In this document: positions 1-8,676 of the stretch, in pieces
Layout: each line of letters opens with the position of its first letter
Numbering within the stretch: position 1 is the first letter of the stretch
Assembly: GCA_963742305.1 (NCBI GenBank)
Contig: CAVULN010000030.1
Span: forward strand, 12,348 to 76,347
DNA: 64,000 nt
Source of the DNA: Roseiarcus sp963742305
GTDB taxonomy: Bacteria; Pseudomonadota; Alphaproteobacteria; Rhizobiales; Beijerinckiaceae
Reading direction: 5' to 3'
Program-made: the position numbers and the translations under genes
The notes under the pieces: generated by a model
The model's input: the letters and a program-made list of their open reading frames with translations, nothing else
What the model was told of the DNA's origin: nothing
Database searches by the model: none

Positions 1-1
1 C

Positions 2-34
2 GAAGGCGGGCGCCTGCTCGGCCTGCCCGAGTGA
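2..34 (+). CDS. C-terminal tail of a truncated upstream gene
   Basis: An open frame enters from the left edge and ends at a TGA after about ten codons (tail EGGRLLGLPE). It is too short to assign. The main support is that it is open from the first full codon and stops just before the next recognisable sequence. Confidence 0.2.
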   Translation, partial: EGGRLLGLPE

Positions 35-93
35 TCCGGCGTCGGCCGCTTCGTTGGGCGAGGGCCGAACTCGACGCGGAACGCGCGATCCTG

Positions 94-192
94 ATGCCTG
101 ACGTCGTCGTCATCGGCGCCGGCCACAACGGCCTTGTCGCCACGCGGCGAGAGTTGCACCGCCGCGCCGTGGGATTTTACGCGGACGATTGA
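94..192 (+). pseudogene. Truncated duplicate of the 5' end of the downstream FAD oxidoreductase gene
   Basis: The frame begins MPDVVVIGAGHNGLVA, almost identical in DNA and protein to the start of the intact gene at 637 (MPDVVVIGGGHNGLVA). Similarity covers roughly 55 to 60 bases, including a few bases before the ATG, then stops abruptly and the frame ends after 32 codons. The piece holds only the start of the Rossmann dinucleotide-binding loop, so it cannot be functional. It looks like a duplication scar that places the 112-residue gene at 265 between the partial and full copies. Confidence 0.7.
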
Positions 193-264
193 TCGGTTCG
201 GCGCACCCCTGTAAAACAGCGGCTGTCGAGACTTGGCTCAGGCTGTAGACTAGGCTTCAGTCTC

Positions 265-603
265 TTGGGCCTTGAGGGAATTTCGGTGGCCGGGCAGCCC
301 GACAACATCGTCATCGAGCATCTGCGCGGCCTGCGCGCGGACATCGGCGATATCAAGAGCGAAGTCCGCACGCTCAAATCGGAAATGGCGACCAAATCCG
401 ATCTCCATTCCCTGCGGGCGGACGTCGCCGCCGACATGCTGACGATGCAGAAGGACACCCGCGAGCAGATCGTCGGCCTTCGCCGCGCGGTGGTCGAGTA
501 TCACTCCGCCGTCATCGGCCACGGCCTGCTGATCAGCGAACTCGAGGAACGGGTGCGCCGGCTGGAGCAGCATCTGAATTTGCCGTCGCTGGAGGCCCGC
601 TGA
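265..603 (+). CDS. Small predicted coiled-coil protein of unknown function
   Basis: The 112-residue product is rich in Glu, Arg, Lys and Leu. Heptad-like stretches run through residues 20-60 (HLRGLRADIGDIKSEVRTLK) and again near the end (LEERVRRLEQHL). There is no signal peptide or membrane segment. Short soluble coiled-coil proteins like this are common in Hyphomicrobiales and have no assigned role. A GTG at 286 is an alternative start that would remove seven residues. The gene ends 33 bases before the oxidoreductase ATG and may share its transcript. Confidence 0.65.
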   Translation: MGLEGISVAGQPDNIVIEHLRGLRADIGDIKSEVRTLKSEMATKSDLHSLRADVAADMLTMQKDTREQIVGLRRAVVEYHSAVIGHGLLISELEERVRRLEQHLNLPSLEAR

Positions 604-636
604 AGCGGGCCGCCGCGCAAACCCGATGCCTGCCTG

Positions 637-2256
637 ATGCCTGACGTCGTCGTCATCGGCGGCGGCCATAACGGCCTTGTCGCGGCGGCCTATCTCGCGA
701 TGACCGGCCTCAAGGTCACGGTGCTCGAGCGCCGGGCGCAGGTCGGCGGCGCGGCGGCGACCGAGGAATTTCATCCCGGCTTCCGCAATTCGGTCGCCGC
801 CTACACGGTCTCGCTTCTCAACCCGAAGATCATCCGCGACCTCGAGCTTCACCGCCACGGGCTTCGCATCGTCGAGCGCCCGATCGCGAACTTCCTGCCG
901 CTGCCCGACGGGCGCTATCTCAAGGTCGCGCCCGGCCGCACGAAGGCCGAGGTCGCCAAGTTCTCCGCCCGTGACGCCGGGCGGCTCGACGCCTACGAAG
1001 CGCGCCTCGCGCGCCTGACCGACACGCTTCGCGCGCTCGCGCTGACAACCCCGCCCAATCTGGCGACGGGGCAGGGAATCGCCGCCAGCCTCGGCGCGCT
1101 CCTCGACGCGGCGAAAGCCGGGAACCGCCTGCGCGCGCTCGGCCTCGAAGGACAGCGCGACCTCATCGAACTCTTCACCCGCTCGGCCGGCGACGTCCTC
1201 GACCAATGGTTCGAGAGCGATCCCATCAAGGCGATCCTCGGCTTCGACGGAATCGTCGGCACTTACGCCAGCCCGTATGCGGCCGGCACGGCCTATGTGC
1301 TTCTGCACCATTGCTTTGGCGAGGTGAACGGCAAAAAGGGCGCCTGGGGCCATGCGATCGGCGGCATGGGCGCGATCACGCAGGCGATGGCGCGCGCCGC
1401 GGCCGAGCGCGGCGTCGAGATCCGCACGAATGCGGGGGTGAGCGAGATTCTCATCGGCAAGGGCCGCGCCATCGGCGTCGTCACCGCGAATGGCGAAAGG
1501 ATCGCGGCGCGCGCAATCGTCTCCAACCTGCACCCGAAGCTCACCTTCGAAAAGCTTCTCGACCCGGCCGCTCTGCCCGCCGACTTCCGCGCCCGCATCG
1601 CCTCGTACCGCAGCGGCTCGGGCTCGTTCCGCATGAACCTCGCGCTCTCCGAACTGCCGAGCTTTTCCGCTCTCCCCGGACGCGCTCCGGCCGAGCATCA
1701 TGGGAGCGGAATCGTGATCGCCCCACACCTCGCCTACATGGAGCGCGCTTATTTCGATGCGAGGCTGACCGGCTGGTCGGCGAAGCCGATCGTCGAAATG
1801 CTCATCCCCTCGACCCTCGACGATTCTCTCGCGCCCACAGGGCGCCACGTCGCCTCGCTGTTCTGCCAGCATGTCGCGCCGACTTTGCCCGACGGGCGCT
1901 CATGGGACGAGGCGCGCGACGAGGTCGCCGACCTCATGATCGACACGGTCGAGGCTTATGCGCCGGGCTTCAGGGCGTCGGTCATCGCTCGCCAGATCCT
2001 CTCGCCGCTCGACCTCGAGCGCGACTTCGGCCTGGTCGGCGGCGACATTTTTCACGGGAAGCTCAGCCTCGACCAGCTCTATTCCGCGCGGCCCGTGCTG
2101 GGGCACGCCGACTATCGCTCGCCCGTGCCGGGCTTATACATGTGCGGCGCCTCGACCCATCCCGGCGGCGGCGTCACCGGCGCGCCCGGCCATAACGCGG
2201 CGCGGGAGATGATTCGCGATTTCCGGGCGCGGCGCGTGTGGTCAAGACCTCAATGA
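637..2256 (+). CDS. Phytoene-dehydrogenase-like FAD-dependent oxidoreductase
   Basis: The 539-residue product starts with a classic FAD-binding Rossmann motif (VVIGGGHNGLVAAAYLA) followed by LERRAQVGGAAATEE. The C-terminus carries the second flavin motif (LYMCGASTHPGGGVTGAPGH). The length and GHN variant of the glycine loop match the bacterial homologues of PYROXD2, which are often annotated as phytoene or carotene desaturases, though most are not in carotenoid operons. No carotenoid gene lies nearby, so the substrate is unknown. The start ATG is supported by the Rossmann fold beginning at residue 3. The end overlaps the convergent small membrane-protein gene by seven bases. Confidence 0.85.
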   Translation: MPDVVVIGGGHNGLVAAAYLAMTGLKVTVLERRAQVGGAAATEEFHPGFRNSVAAYTVSLLNPKIIRDLELHRHGLRIVERPIANFLPLPDGRYLKVAPGRTKAEVAKFSARDAGRLDAYEARLARLTDTLRALALTTPPNLATGQGIAASLGALLDAAKAGNRLRALGLEGQRDLIELFTRSAGDVLDQWFESDPIKAILGFDGIVGTYASPYAAGTAYVLLHHCFGEVNGKKGAWGHAIGGMGAITQAMARAAAERGVEIRTNAGVSEILIGKGRAIGVVTANGERIAARAIVSNLHPKLTFEKLLDPAALPADFRARIASYRSGSGSFRMNLALSELPSFSALPGRAPAEHHGSGIVIAPHLAYMERAYFDARLTGWSAKPIVEMLIPSTLDDSLAPTGRHVASLFCQHVAPTLPDGRSWDEARDEVADLMIDTVEAYAPGFRASVIARQILSPLDLERDFGLVGGDIFHGKLSLDQLYSARPVLGHADYRSPVPGLYMCGASTHPGGGVTGAPGHNAAREMIRDFRARRVWSRPQ

Positions 2257-2579
2257 GGATTTGAGGGCCCCTCGCCGACCTCGACGAGATTGAGGGCGTC
2301 GATCGCCGCGATCCGCTCGGCCTCCGCCTGTTTCAGCAGGCGCTCCAGCTCCTCGGTGCTCGACCGGCTCGAGCCCATGAGCACAATTCCGCCGATCGCG
2401 AGCGCGAGGGCGGCGATCATCCGGGTCGGCGTATAGTCCACGACGCCGAGCGCGAAGCCGAGAATGAGCAAAGGCCCGAGCGCGGCCGAGGCCCGTCCGG
2501 CGAGCCGCAGCCTGCGGCTGCGCCTGATCGCCTCTCCGAGCTCCTCGATCCGAAGCTCGAGCCGCTCGATCTCGTCCAT
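2250..2579 (-). CDS. Small predicted membrane protein with two transmembrane helices
   Basis: The 109-residue product has an acidic-basic N-terminal helix (MDEIERLELRIEELGEAIRR), then two hydrophobic segments at about residues 33-48 and 54-70, then a charged amphipathic C-terminus (EELERLLKQAEAERIAAIDA). This topology suggests a small inner-membrane protein with helices in the cytoplasm. No family is recognised. The reading frame from the upstream DUF4239-type gene runs through it in another frame, but this product has the composition of a real protein and the overlapping tail does not. Confidence 0.6.
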   Translation of the reverse strand: MDEIERLELRIEELGEAIRRSRRLRLAGRASAALGPLLILGFALGVVDYTPTRMIAALALAIGGIVLMGSSRSSTEELERLLKQAEAERIAAIDALNLVEVGEGPSNPH

Positions 2580-2633
2580 TGGCGCGCCTGTTCGGGAGTT
2601 CGGCCGGGCGGGACTGCTCCGGATCGGGGCCGC

Positions 2634-3477
2634 CTACTCCCGAACCTCGCTTGCTCCAAGCCCGACCGGAGCAAGCCTGAATCTCTCCATCCGTCTCGCG
2701 GGCGGCTTCTTTCCTGTCGGCCTCGGCGAGAATCTCGAGCACCCGGTCGATCCCGCGCGGCGAAAGGCGGATGAGGCCCGTATAGGGGTGGCTGAGTTCG
2801 AGGATGAGAAAGATCGCAATCCCGACGGAGACGGCGCCGGCGAGATGCGCGAGCACGCTCAGGGGGTTGATCGCCGCAACGAGGCCGTTGCCCAGAAAGA
2901 GCGCGGCGGCCCATGAGACCACGACCGTCAGGACATGGGGCGGAAACGGACTGGCGAGCTGACGGGCCATCAGCATCTGCGTGTCGGCGAGCTTTCTCAC
3001 CTGATCCCGCGCCGTGGCCAGAAGCCCCTTCTGGGCTTCGGTCTCAGGTTTCAGGCTGTCGAAAAACCGGCTCTGGCTCAGGAAGATCGCCCGCATCTCC
3101 TCGAACGTGAACGGCTGCGGCCCGAGCTTCGAATCGCCGAAGAAGCGCGCCCTCGAACGCTTGAGCGCCGCAAGCATCCCCGCGCGGCCAGGGGCCGCCT
3201 CTGGGCCGTAAAGTTCGAGCGCGAGATCGATCTCGGCCACCATGGGGCCAAGCGAAAAGGCCTCGTCCCGCTGCGTGGTGAACACCGAGAAGGCGGTGAA
3301 CACGAGAAGGCCCAGGACAAGCGCCAGGAGGAGGGTGATGAGCCCGGCCATCGCGCCGACCGAGCCCTTGGACGCCGTCAGCACATCCGCCGGCACGACC
3401 CATTGGAGCGCCATCCCGAGAAGGCTCGCGGCGAATGTGATCAGCGCGACGACAATCGCCCGGTAGAGAGGATGCAT
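2634..3477 (-). CDS. DUF4239 (bestrophin-like domain) membrane protein, C-terminal end uncertain
   Basis: The first 265 residues or so have the pattern of the DUF4239 family. There are two N-terminal membrane helices (about residues 8-28 and 43-66), a soluble middle that includes FFDSLKPETEAQKGLL, and two C-terminal helices (about 180-200 and 208-228) followed by HPYTGLIRLSPRGIDRVL. The family normally ends soon after this. The uninterrupted frame instead runs on to 2242 with an Arg-rich tail that shadows the gene at 2250-2579. A shift by one base near 2690 would end the protein at 2634, which is the boundary given here. That placement is inference. Confidence 0.55.
2649..2676 (-). terminator. 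Nine-base-pair hairpin near the true end of the DUF4239-type gene
   Basis: GCTTGCTCC and GGAGCAAGC form a perfect nine-base-pair inverted repeat around a ten-base loop. It falls where the DUF4239 family would be expected to end, just before the next gene on the minus strand. No strong T-run follows, so it may act as an attenuator or be chance. Confidence 0.3.
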
Positions 3478-3827
3478 TGGTCCCCCAGGTCAGTCGGGCG
3501 CCCTTGTAGCAGGATTTCGCGCGCCGGTTGGCGGCCTGGTCGCGCTCGCGACCAAGGTAGGGATTTCCGCCTTGTTGACGATGCGGTTTCCTCCTGAACC
3601 GCACGCAGATTTGTCGGCCCTCATGGAGCTGTCAAGCGTCAACTCCCCTCCCCCGCTGCGGCTGGGCCCTGCGCGGCGTTTGCGTCCCGGCTCGGTTGCC
3701 GCGAGGCGAAAGAGTGATTCAGGACGCGGCGGCCGGTCCAGCCCGACGCATCCGCCGCCCCGCCCGACGCAGGCCGTTAGACTCCCACGCGTGACCCTTG
3801 CTATGGTTGAGGGACCAGCGCAGCCGG
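3478..3827. other. Intergenic region without a supportable gene
   Basis: About 350 bases lie between the divergent DUF4239-type gene and the arabinose operon promoter. The open frames here have shadow-like Arg/Pro-rich composition, and no RNA or repeat was recognised. Confidence 0.5.
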
Positions 3828-3857
3828 TTGACGCGGAACTTCAAAAGATAATATCAT
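3828..3857 (+). promoter_or_regulatory. Candidate sigma-70 promoter of the arabinose operon
   Basis: TTGACG and TATCAT are separated by 18 bases, each one mismatch from consensus, and sit in an AT-rich island that is rare in this GC-rich window. AATATCATATT just around the -10 box is a perfect 5+1+5 palindrome that could also be an operator. The distance to the ATPase start is about 110 bases. Regulation by an arabinose-responsive factor is possible, but no regulator gene is adjacent. Confidence 0.5.
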
Positions 3858-3968
3858 ATTACTTATTGAGGTTCCGGCCGCCGCAAGGCATGCGAGCCGT
3901 TCGCGAAGCCGGCCGGGCGCCCCGGCCGGCTCGCTCTTGAGATGGGATGGAAACGCCCGGATGGGACA

Positions 3969-4740
3969 ATGACGCCGGCTGATGATTTCGCGTCCGTTGT
4001 TCGCCTCGAGGGCGTGCAGAAGTATTTCGGCGCGGTGCATGCGCTGCGCGACATCAACCTCTCCATCGGCCGCAACGAGATCGTCGGCCTCATCGGCGAC
4101 AACGGCGCCGGCAAGTCCACCCTCATCAAGGTCATGACCGGCGTGCTCGAGCCGAGCGCAGGCAAGATCATGATCCGCGATCGGGAGATTCAGCCAGGCG
4201 AATACTCGGTCCGCATGGCGCACGACCTCTCGATCGAGACGGTCTATCAGGACAAGTCGCTGGCCGAGAAACAGCCGCTCTGGCGCAATTTCTTCGTCGG
4301 CCGGCAGATCGTCAACCGCTTCGGCTTCATCGACATCAAGCGCGAGAAGGAGGTGGCGCAGAAGATCCTGCTCGAAACGATCGGCTTCAGGGGCGCCGGG
4401 ATCAGCGTCGATTTCGACCGTCGCCAATCTCTCCGGCGGCGAGCGCCAGGGCATCGCGATCGGCCGGGCCATGCACTACAACGCCGATCTCATCGTGCTC
4501 GACGAGCCGACGGCGGCGCTGGGCGTCGCCGAAGTGCGCAAGGTGGTCGAGTTCGTCCGCCGGATCAAGCAGTCCGGCCGCGCCTGCATCTACATCGAAC
4601 ACAATCTCGCGCACGTGCATGAGGTGGCGGATCGCCTGGTCGTGCTCGACCGCGGGCAGGTGGTGTCCGAGATCGCTCCGAAGGATATGACGGTGCCGGA
4701 ACTCACCGAATATCTGATCGCGCTGCAGCACCAGGCGTAA
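3969..4740 (+). CDS. Sugar ABC transporter ATP-binding protein, interrupted by one extra base
   Basis: This is a single nucleotide-binding domain of about 256 residues, the FrcA type of the CUT2 sugar importer family. The Walker A motif GDNGAGKSTL lies near the start. After base 4413 the frame changes from +3 to +1, and the new frame carries the signature LSGGERQ, Walker B LIVLDEPTAALG and the H-loop region IYIEHNLAHVHEVADRL. Removing one T from GATTTCG restores a continuous protein. An in-frame ATG at 3942 is an alternative start; 3969 is preferred because GGA precedes it at normal spacing. It is followed 12 bases later by the permease, and context points to arabinose uptake. Confidence 0.8.
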
Positions 4741-4752
4741 GGGCTCAAGGAA

Positions 4753-5826
4753 ATGGCTCAGCGGTCAGGCGCGTCGATCCTGCAGCGCTTCGAGGCCCTG
4801 CCGATCATCATCGTCTTCGTCCTCCTGCTCATCCTCTTCATGTATCGGGCGCCGGAGGTCTTCCTCGCGCCCTATATCTACACGACCTTCCTTTCCACCC
4901 TGCCCCCGCTCATCCTTCTCGCGACCGGCCTCACCTTCGTGATCGGCGCGGGCGAAATCGATCTCTCCTTCCCCTCGATCATCGCCTTTTCCGGCTTCGT
5001 CTTCGCCGTGCTGTTCAAGGAATACGATCTCGGGTGGATCGCGGTGATCGCCGGCCTCGCCTCCGGGATCCTGGTCGGGTTCGTCAATGGCGTGATCATC
5101 GCCAAGGTCGGGATCCCGTCGTTCATGACCACGCTCGGCACCCAGTTCTTCTGGGCCGGGATGGCGACGGTGCTTTCGGGCGGCAAGTCCTATGCGCTGC
5201 GGGGCGCCGATCAGAGCTCGGTGTGGCAATGGATCGTCGGTCGCCCATTCGCTTCCGCTTCGACCCCCTGGCTGACCGAGCTGTCGATCCAGGCGCTGTG
5301 GACGGCGATCATCGTCGGCTTTCTCTGGCTTATCCTCAACCGCCACCGTTTCGGCGAGCACACCTTGTTCATCGGCGATTCGAACGACGTGTCGCGCGTG
5401 GTCGGCATCGACGTCGACCGCGAGAAGATCAAGATCTTCACGCTCATGGGCTTTCTCGCCGCTTGCGCGGCGATCATGCTGACGCTCGAGAACAAGAACT
5501 TCTTCGGCAACCAGGGCCAGGGCTATCTGTTGACCGCGATCGCCTCGGTGCTGATCGGAGGCACGTCGATCTTTGGCGGCCGGGCGACCATCATCGGGAC
5601 CGTGTTCGGCTGCTTCATCATCGGCATGGTCGAGGCGGGCCTCGTCGCCGCCGGTCTCACCGGCGCGTGGGTGAGGACCGTGCAGGGGCTCATCTTCCTC
5701 ATTGCGATCATCTTCTACATGTACGCGGACGAACCGCAGCGCCGGCGCGCGCTGTTCGCCAATCTCAAGTCGTTCGGGAGATTTGGCGGGATCAGGACTT
5801 CTGAAGAAGGAGGGGCTCGCCGATAG
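4753..5826 (+). CDS. Sugar ABC transporter permease (CUT2/BPD_transp_2 family)
   Basis: The 357-residue polytopic protein has about ten hydrophobic segments and the family signature region AGEIDLSFPSIIAFSGFVFA near residue 70, where CUT2 permeases have an IGGIDLSVG-like motif. A second conserved block is LIGGTSIFGGRATIIGTVFG. It forms the membrane pore that works with the ATPase upstream and the binding protein downstream. An AAGG ribosome-binding site precedes the ATG. The frame is intact, unlike those of the ATPase and kinase of the same operon. Confidence 0.9.
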   Translation: MAQRSGASILQRFEALPIIIVFVLLLILFMYRAPEVFLAPYIYTTFLSTLPPLILLATGLTFVIGAGEIDLSFPSIIAFSGFVFAVLFKEYDLGWIAVIAGLASGILVGFVNGVIIAKVGIPSFMTTLGTQFFWAGMATVLSGGKSYALRGADQSSVWQWIVGRPFASASTPWLTELSIQALWTAIIVGFLWLILNRHRFGEHTLFIGDSNDVSRVVGIDVDREKIKIFTLMGFLAACAAIMLTLENKNFFGNQGQGYLLTAIASVLIGGTSIFGGRATIIGTVFGCFIIGMVEAGLVAAGLTGAWVRTVQGLIFLIAIIFYMYADEPQRRRALFANLKSFGRFGGIRTSEEGGARR

Positions 5827-5858
5827 AGGCGGCCCGGATAGGCAAGGGAGAAACGAAC

Positions 5859-6845
5859 ATGCGTTTGGCTCATTTTCTTCTGACCGGCGTCGCCGCTGTC
5901 GGGCTCGCGGCCGCCACGGCGCCGGCCTCGGCCGATCCGATCGGCAAAGGGCTGGTCATGTACATGCAGATGGGTGGAACCGCCGGCGACGGCGCCACCC
6001 TTGCCCGTCAGACAGGGGCGGCGCAGGCCGCGGCCGCTCTCGGCGTCGACCTAAAGCCCCAATTCTCCAAATGGGAGCCGGAAACCATGATCGCGCAGTT
6101 CAAGGAGGCGCTGGCCGCCAAGCCGAACTGCATCGAGATCATGGGCCATCCGGGCTCGACCGCGTTCCACGACCTGGTCAAGCAGGCGGTCGATCAGGGC
6201 ATCGTCGTCACCGACGGCAACGCGCCTCTGACCGACCTGCAGAAGGAGTTCGGCCCCAAGGGCTTCGGCTACGCCGGCGTCGACCTCTATGCCGGCGGCG
6301 CGCTGACCGCCAACGCCATGATCGCGCAGGGCCTGAAGGCCGGCGACCAGGCGGTGGTGTGGGGCATCTTCAGCCAGGCCGAGCGCGGCCAGTCCGAGAA
6401 GGGCCTCGCCGACACGCTGGAGAAGGCAGGCCTCAAAGTTGATCGACTGGAGATTCCTCAAGAGGTCAACAGCGACCCCTCGCTCGGCATCCCGCAGTTC
6501 GTCGCCTATATCCAGTCCCATCCCAACCTGAAGGCCATCGGCCTGCAGCATGGCAACGCGACCGCGGTCATGCCCGAAGCCCTGAAAAAGGCCGGCAAGA
6601 AGCCGGGCGACATCATCCTCGGCGGCATCGACCTCGCCCCGGGGACGATCGACGGACTGAAGTCCGGCTATATCAGCGCGACGCTCGACCAGCTGCTCTA
6701 CATGCAGGGCTTCTTCCCGGTCGTTCAATGCGTGATGAGCGCCAAATACAAGATGCCGGGCCTTTCGCTCAACACCGGCGCCGGCACCGTCACGCCGAAG
6801 ACGATCGACTCGCTCACCAAGCTGATCGACGCCGGCATCCGCTAA
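5859..6845 (+). CDS. Periplasmic sugar-binding protein of the ABC importer
   Basis: The 328-residue protein has a clear Sec signal peptide (hydrophobic core LTGVAAVGLAAATAPASA, cleavage about residue 25) and the two-lobed Peripla_BP_4 pattern of CUT2 solute receptors: QFKEALAAKPNCIEIMGHPG, then DGNAPLTDLQKEFG and VWGIFSQAERGQSE. It would capture the sugar in the periplasm and deliver it to the permease. Its position between the transporter genes and araBAD makes L-arabinose the likeliest ligand, which is inferred from context only. A GGGAGAAACGAAC leader supports the start. Confidence 0.88.
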   Translation: MRLAHFLLTGVAAVGLAAATAPASADPIGKGLVMYMQMGGTAGDGATLARQTGAAQAAAALGVDLKPQFSKWEPETMIAQFKEALAAKPNCIEIMGHPGSTAFHDLVKQAVDQGIVVTDGNAPLTDLQKEFGPKGFGYAGVDLYAGGALTANAMIAQGLKAGDQAVVWGIFSQAERGQSEKGLADTLEKAGLKVDRLEIPQEVNSDPSLGIPQFVAYIQSHPNLKAIGLQHGNATAVMPEALKKAGKKPGDIILGGIDLAPGTIDGLKSGYISATLDQLLYMQGFFPVVQCVMSAKYKMPGLSLNTGAGTVTPKTIDSLTKLIDAGIR

Positions 6846-6998
6846 AGGCGAACCGGCGCGTTCGATCGGGACGACAGCGGATCGCGGACGCCGAAGGGCG
6901 TCCGCGTGAGGCGGCGACTGGCGGTCTGACGCGAAGGAAAGCGCCGGGCCGCGTCGCTCTGGCGTGACAAAAGAAAGACTCGGAGCACGTAAGCGCTC

Positions 6999-8663
6999 AT
7001 GTTCACGCTCGGCCTCGATTACGGAACGAACTCGGTGCGCGCGCTGATCGTCCGCTGTTCGGACGGCGCGGAGTACGGCAGCCGCGTGGTCGATTACCCG
7101 TCGGGCGCGCAAGGGATTCTGCTCGACCCGAAGGACGGCCTGCTCGCGCGTCAGCATCCGCCCGACTATCTGTTCGGCCTCGAGGAGAGCGTCAAAGGCG
7201 CGCTCGCCGAAGCGAGGCGCAAACCGGATTTCGACGCCGGCGAAGGTCGTCGGGATCGGCGTGGATTCGACCGGATCGAGCCCGATCCCGGTCGACGCGC
7301 GCAATCAGGCTCTCGCATCGGACCCGAAGTGGAAGAGCGACCTCAACGCGCAGTGCTGGCTGTGGAAGGATCACACGAGCTGGCGCGAGGCGGCCAGGAT
7401 CACTGAACTTTCCGCCAGGCTCCGTCCGCAGTACATCGCCAAATGCGGCGGGGTCTATTCCTCGGAATGGTTCTGGGCCAAGCTCTGGCATTGCCTGAAC
7501 GTCGCGCCGGAGACGTTCGACGCCGCCTTCTCCTGGGTCGAGCTCGCCGACTGGATCCCGTCCGTGCTCGCCGGCGTGTCCGACCCGCGCCTGGTCAAGC
7601 GCGGCGTCTGCGCCGCCGGCCACAAGGCGCTCTATTCCGACGAATGGGGCGGCCTCCCGGACAAGGAGTTTCTCGCCGCGCTCGATCCGCGTCTCGCCGA
7701 CCTCCGCGACCGGCTCTACGAGAAGGCCTATGACGCGAGCGAGCCGGCGGGCGCCCTTTCGCGCGACTGGGCGGCGAAGCTCGGGCTTCCCGCCGGCATT
7801 CCGATCGCGATCGGCGAATTCGACGTCCACTACGGCGCGATCGGCTGCGGCGTCGGCGAGGGCACGCTCGTCAAGGTGATCGGCACCTCGACCTGCGACT
7901 GCGCGGTCGTTTCGGCCGTCAAAATCGGTCGCCGACATTCCCGGCATCTGCGGCATCGTCAAAGGCGCGATCCTGCCCGGCTTCTTCGGCATCGAGGCCG
8001 GCCAGTCGGCGGTCGGCGACATCTTCAAATGGTGGGTCGAGGTGGTCCTCGGCGGCGACGCCGCGCTGCACGCCGAACTCACGGCCGAAGCGGCGAAGCA
8101 GCGTCCGGGCCAGGCCGGTCTTCTCGCGCTCGACTGGAACAACGGCAACCGCACCATTCTGGTCGATCAGCGCCTGACCGGCCTCCTCCTCGGGCAGGAC
8201 CTCTATACGACGCGGGCCGACATCTATCGCGCCCTGATCGAGGCGACCGCCTTCGGCGCGCGCGCGATCATCGAGCGCCTCAAGGAATACGGGGTGCGCA
8301 TCGACGCAGGTCGTCTGCACGGGCGGCATCGCCGAGAAGAATCCGCTGCTCATGCAGATCTACGCCGACGTCACCGGCTGCGCGATGCAGGTCGCGGGCT
8401 CCTCCCAGACCTGCGCGCTCGGCTCCGCCATCGCCGCCGCGGTCCTCGCCGGCGCGCATCCCGACTTCGCAACCGCGCAGGCGGCGATGACCTCGCTCAA
8501 GCAGGACTCCTACGAGCCGACGCCCACGCATCGCGCGGTCTACGACGAGCTCTACGCGCTCTACCGCGATCTGCACGACAGCTTCGGCGGCCTGACCAAG
8601 TCCGCCGATCTGTCGAACGTGATGAAAAGCCTGCTCGACATCAAATATGCGCAGCGCGCATGA
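6999..8663 (+). CDS. araB: Ribulokinase, reading frame broken by three extra bases
   Basis: The joined product of about 553 residues is an FGGY carbohydrate kinase of the ribulokinase type. It opens with LGLDYGTNSVRALIV, then VGIGVDSTGSSPIPVD, WKDHTSWREA, the sugar-binding GEFDVHYGAIGCGVGEG, and near the end VCTGGIAEKNPLLMQIYADV with AGSSQTCALGSA. These blocks lie in frames that change at about 7239, 7924 and 8306, each time by one extra base. The enzyme phosphorylates L-ribulose to L-ribulose-5-phosphate. It lies between the importer genes and araA in the same orientation. If the shifts are real, no full-length kinase is made by normal decoding. Confidence 0.8.
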
Positions 8664-8676
8664 AAATGAGGCGATT

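Noticed and set aside
250..1872. A 540-codon open frame on the minus strand opposite the oxidoreductase gene
   Set aside because: Antisense open frames are common in GC-rich genes. The composition is Arg/Ala/Asp-rich with no family pattern, and the plus-strand gene is unmistakable.
6051..7304. A long minus-strand frame across the binding protein and araB start
   Set aside because: It lies opposite conserved genes and has shadow composition. The same applies to the minus frames at 8641-9780, 12280-13287, 13184-14542, 15119-16135 and 36126-37511.
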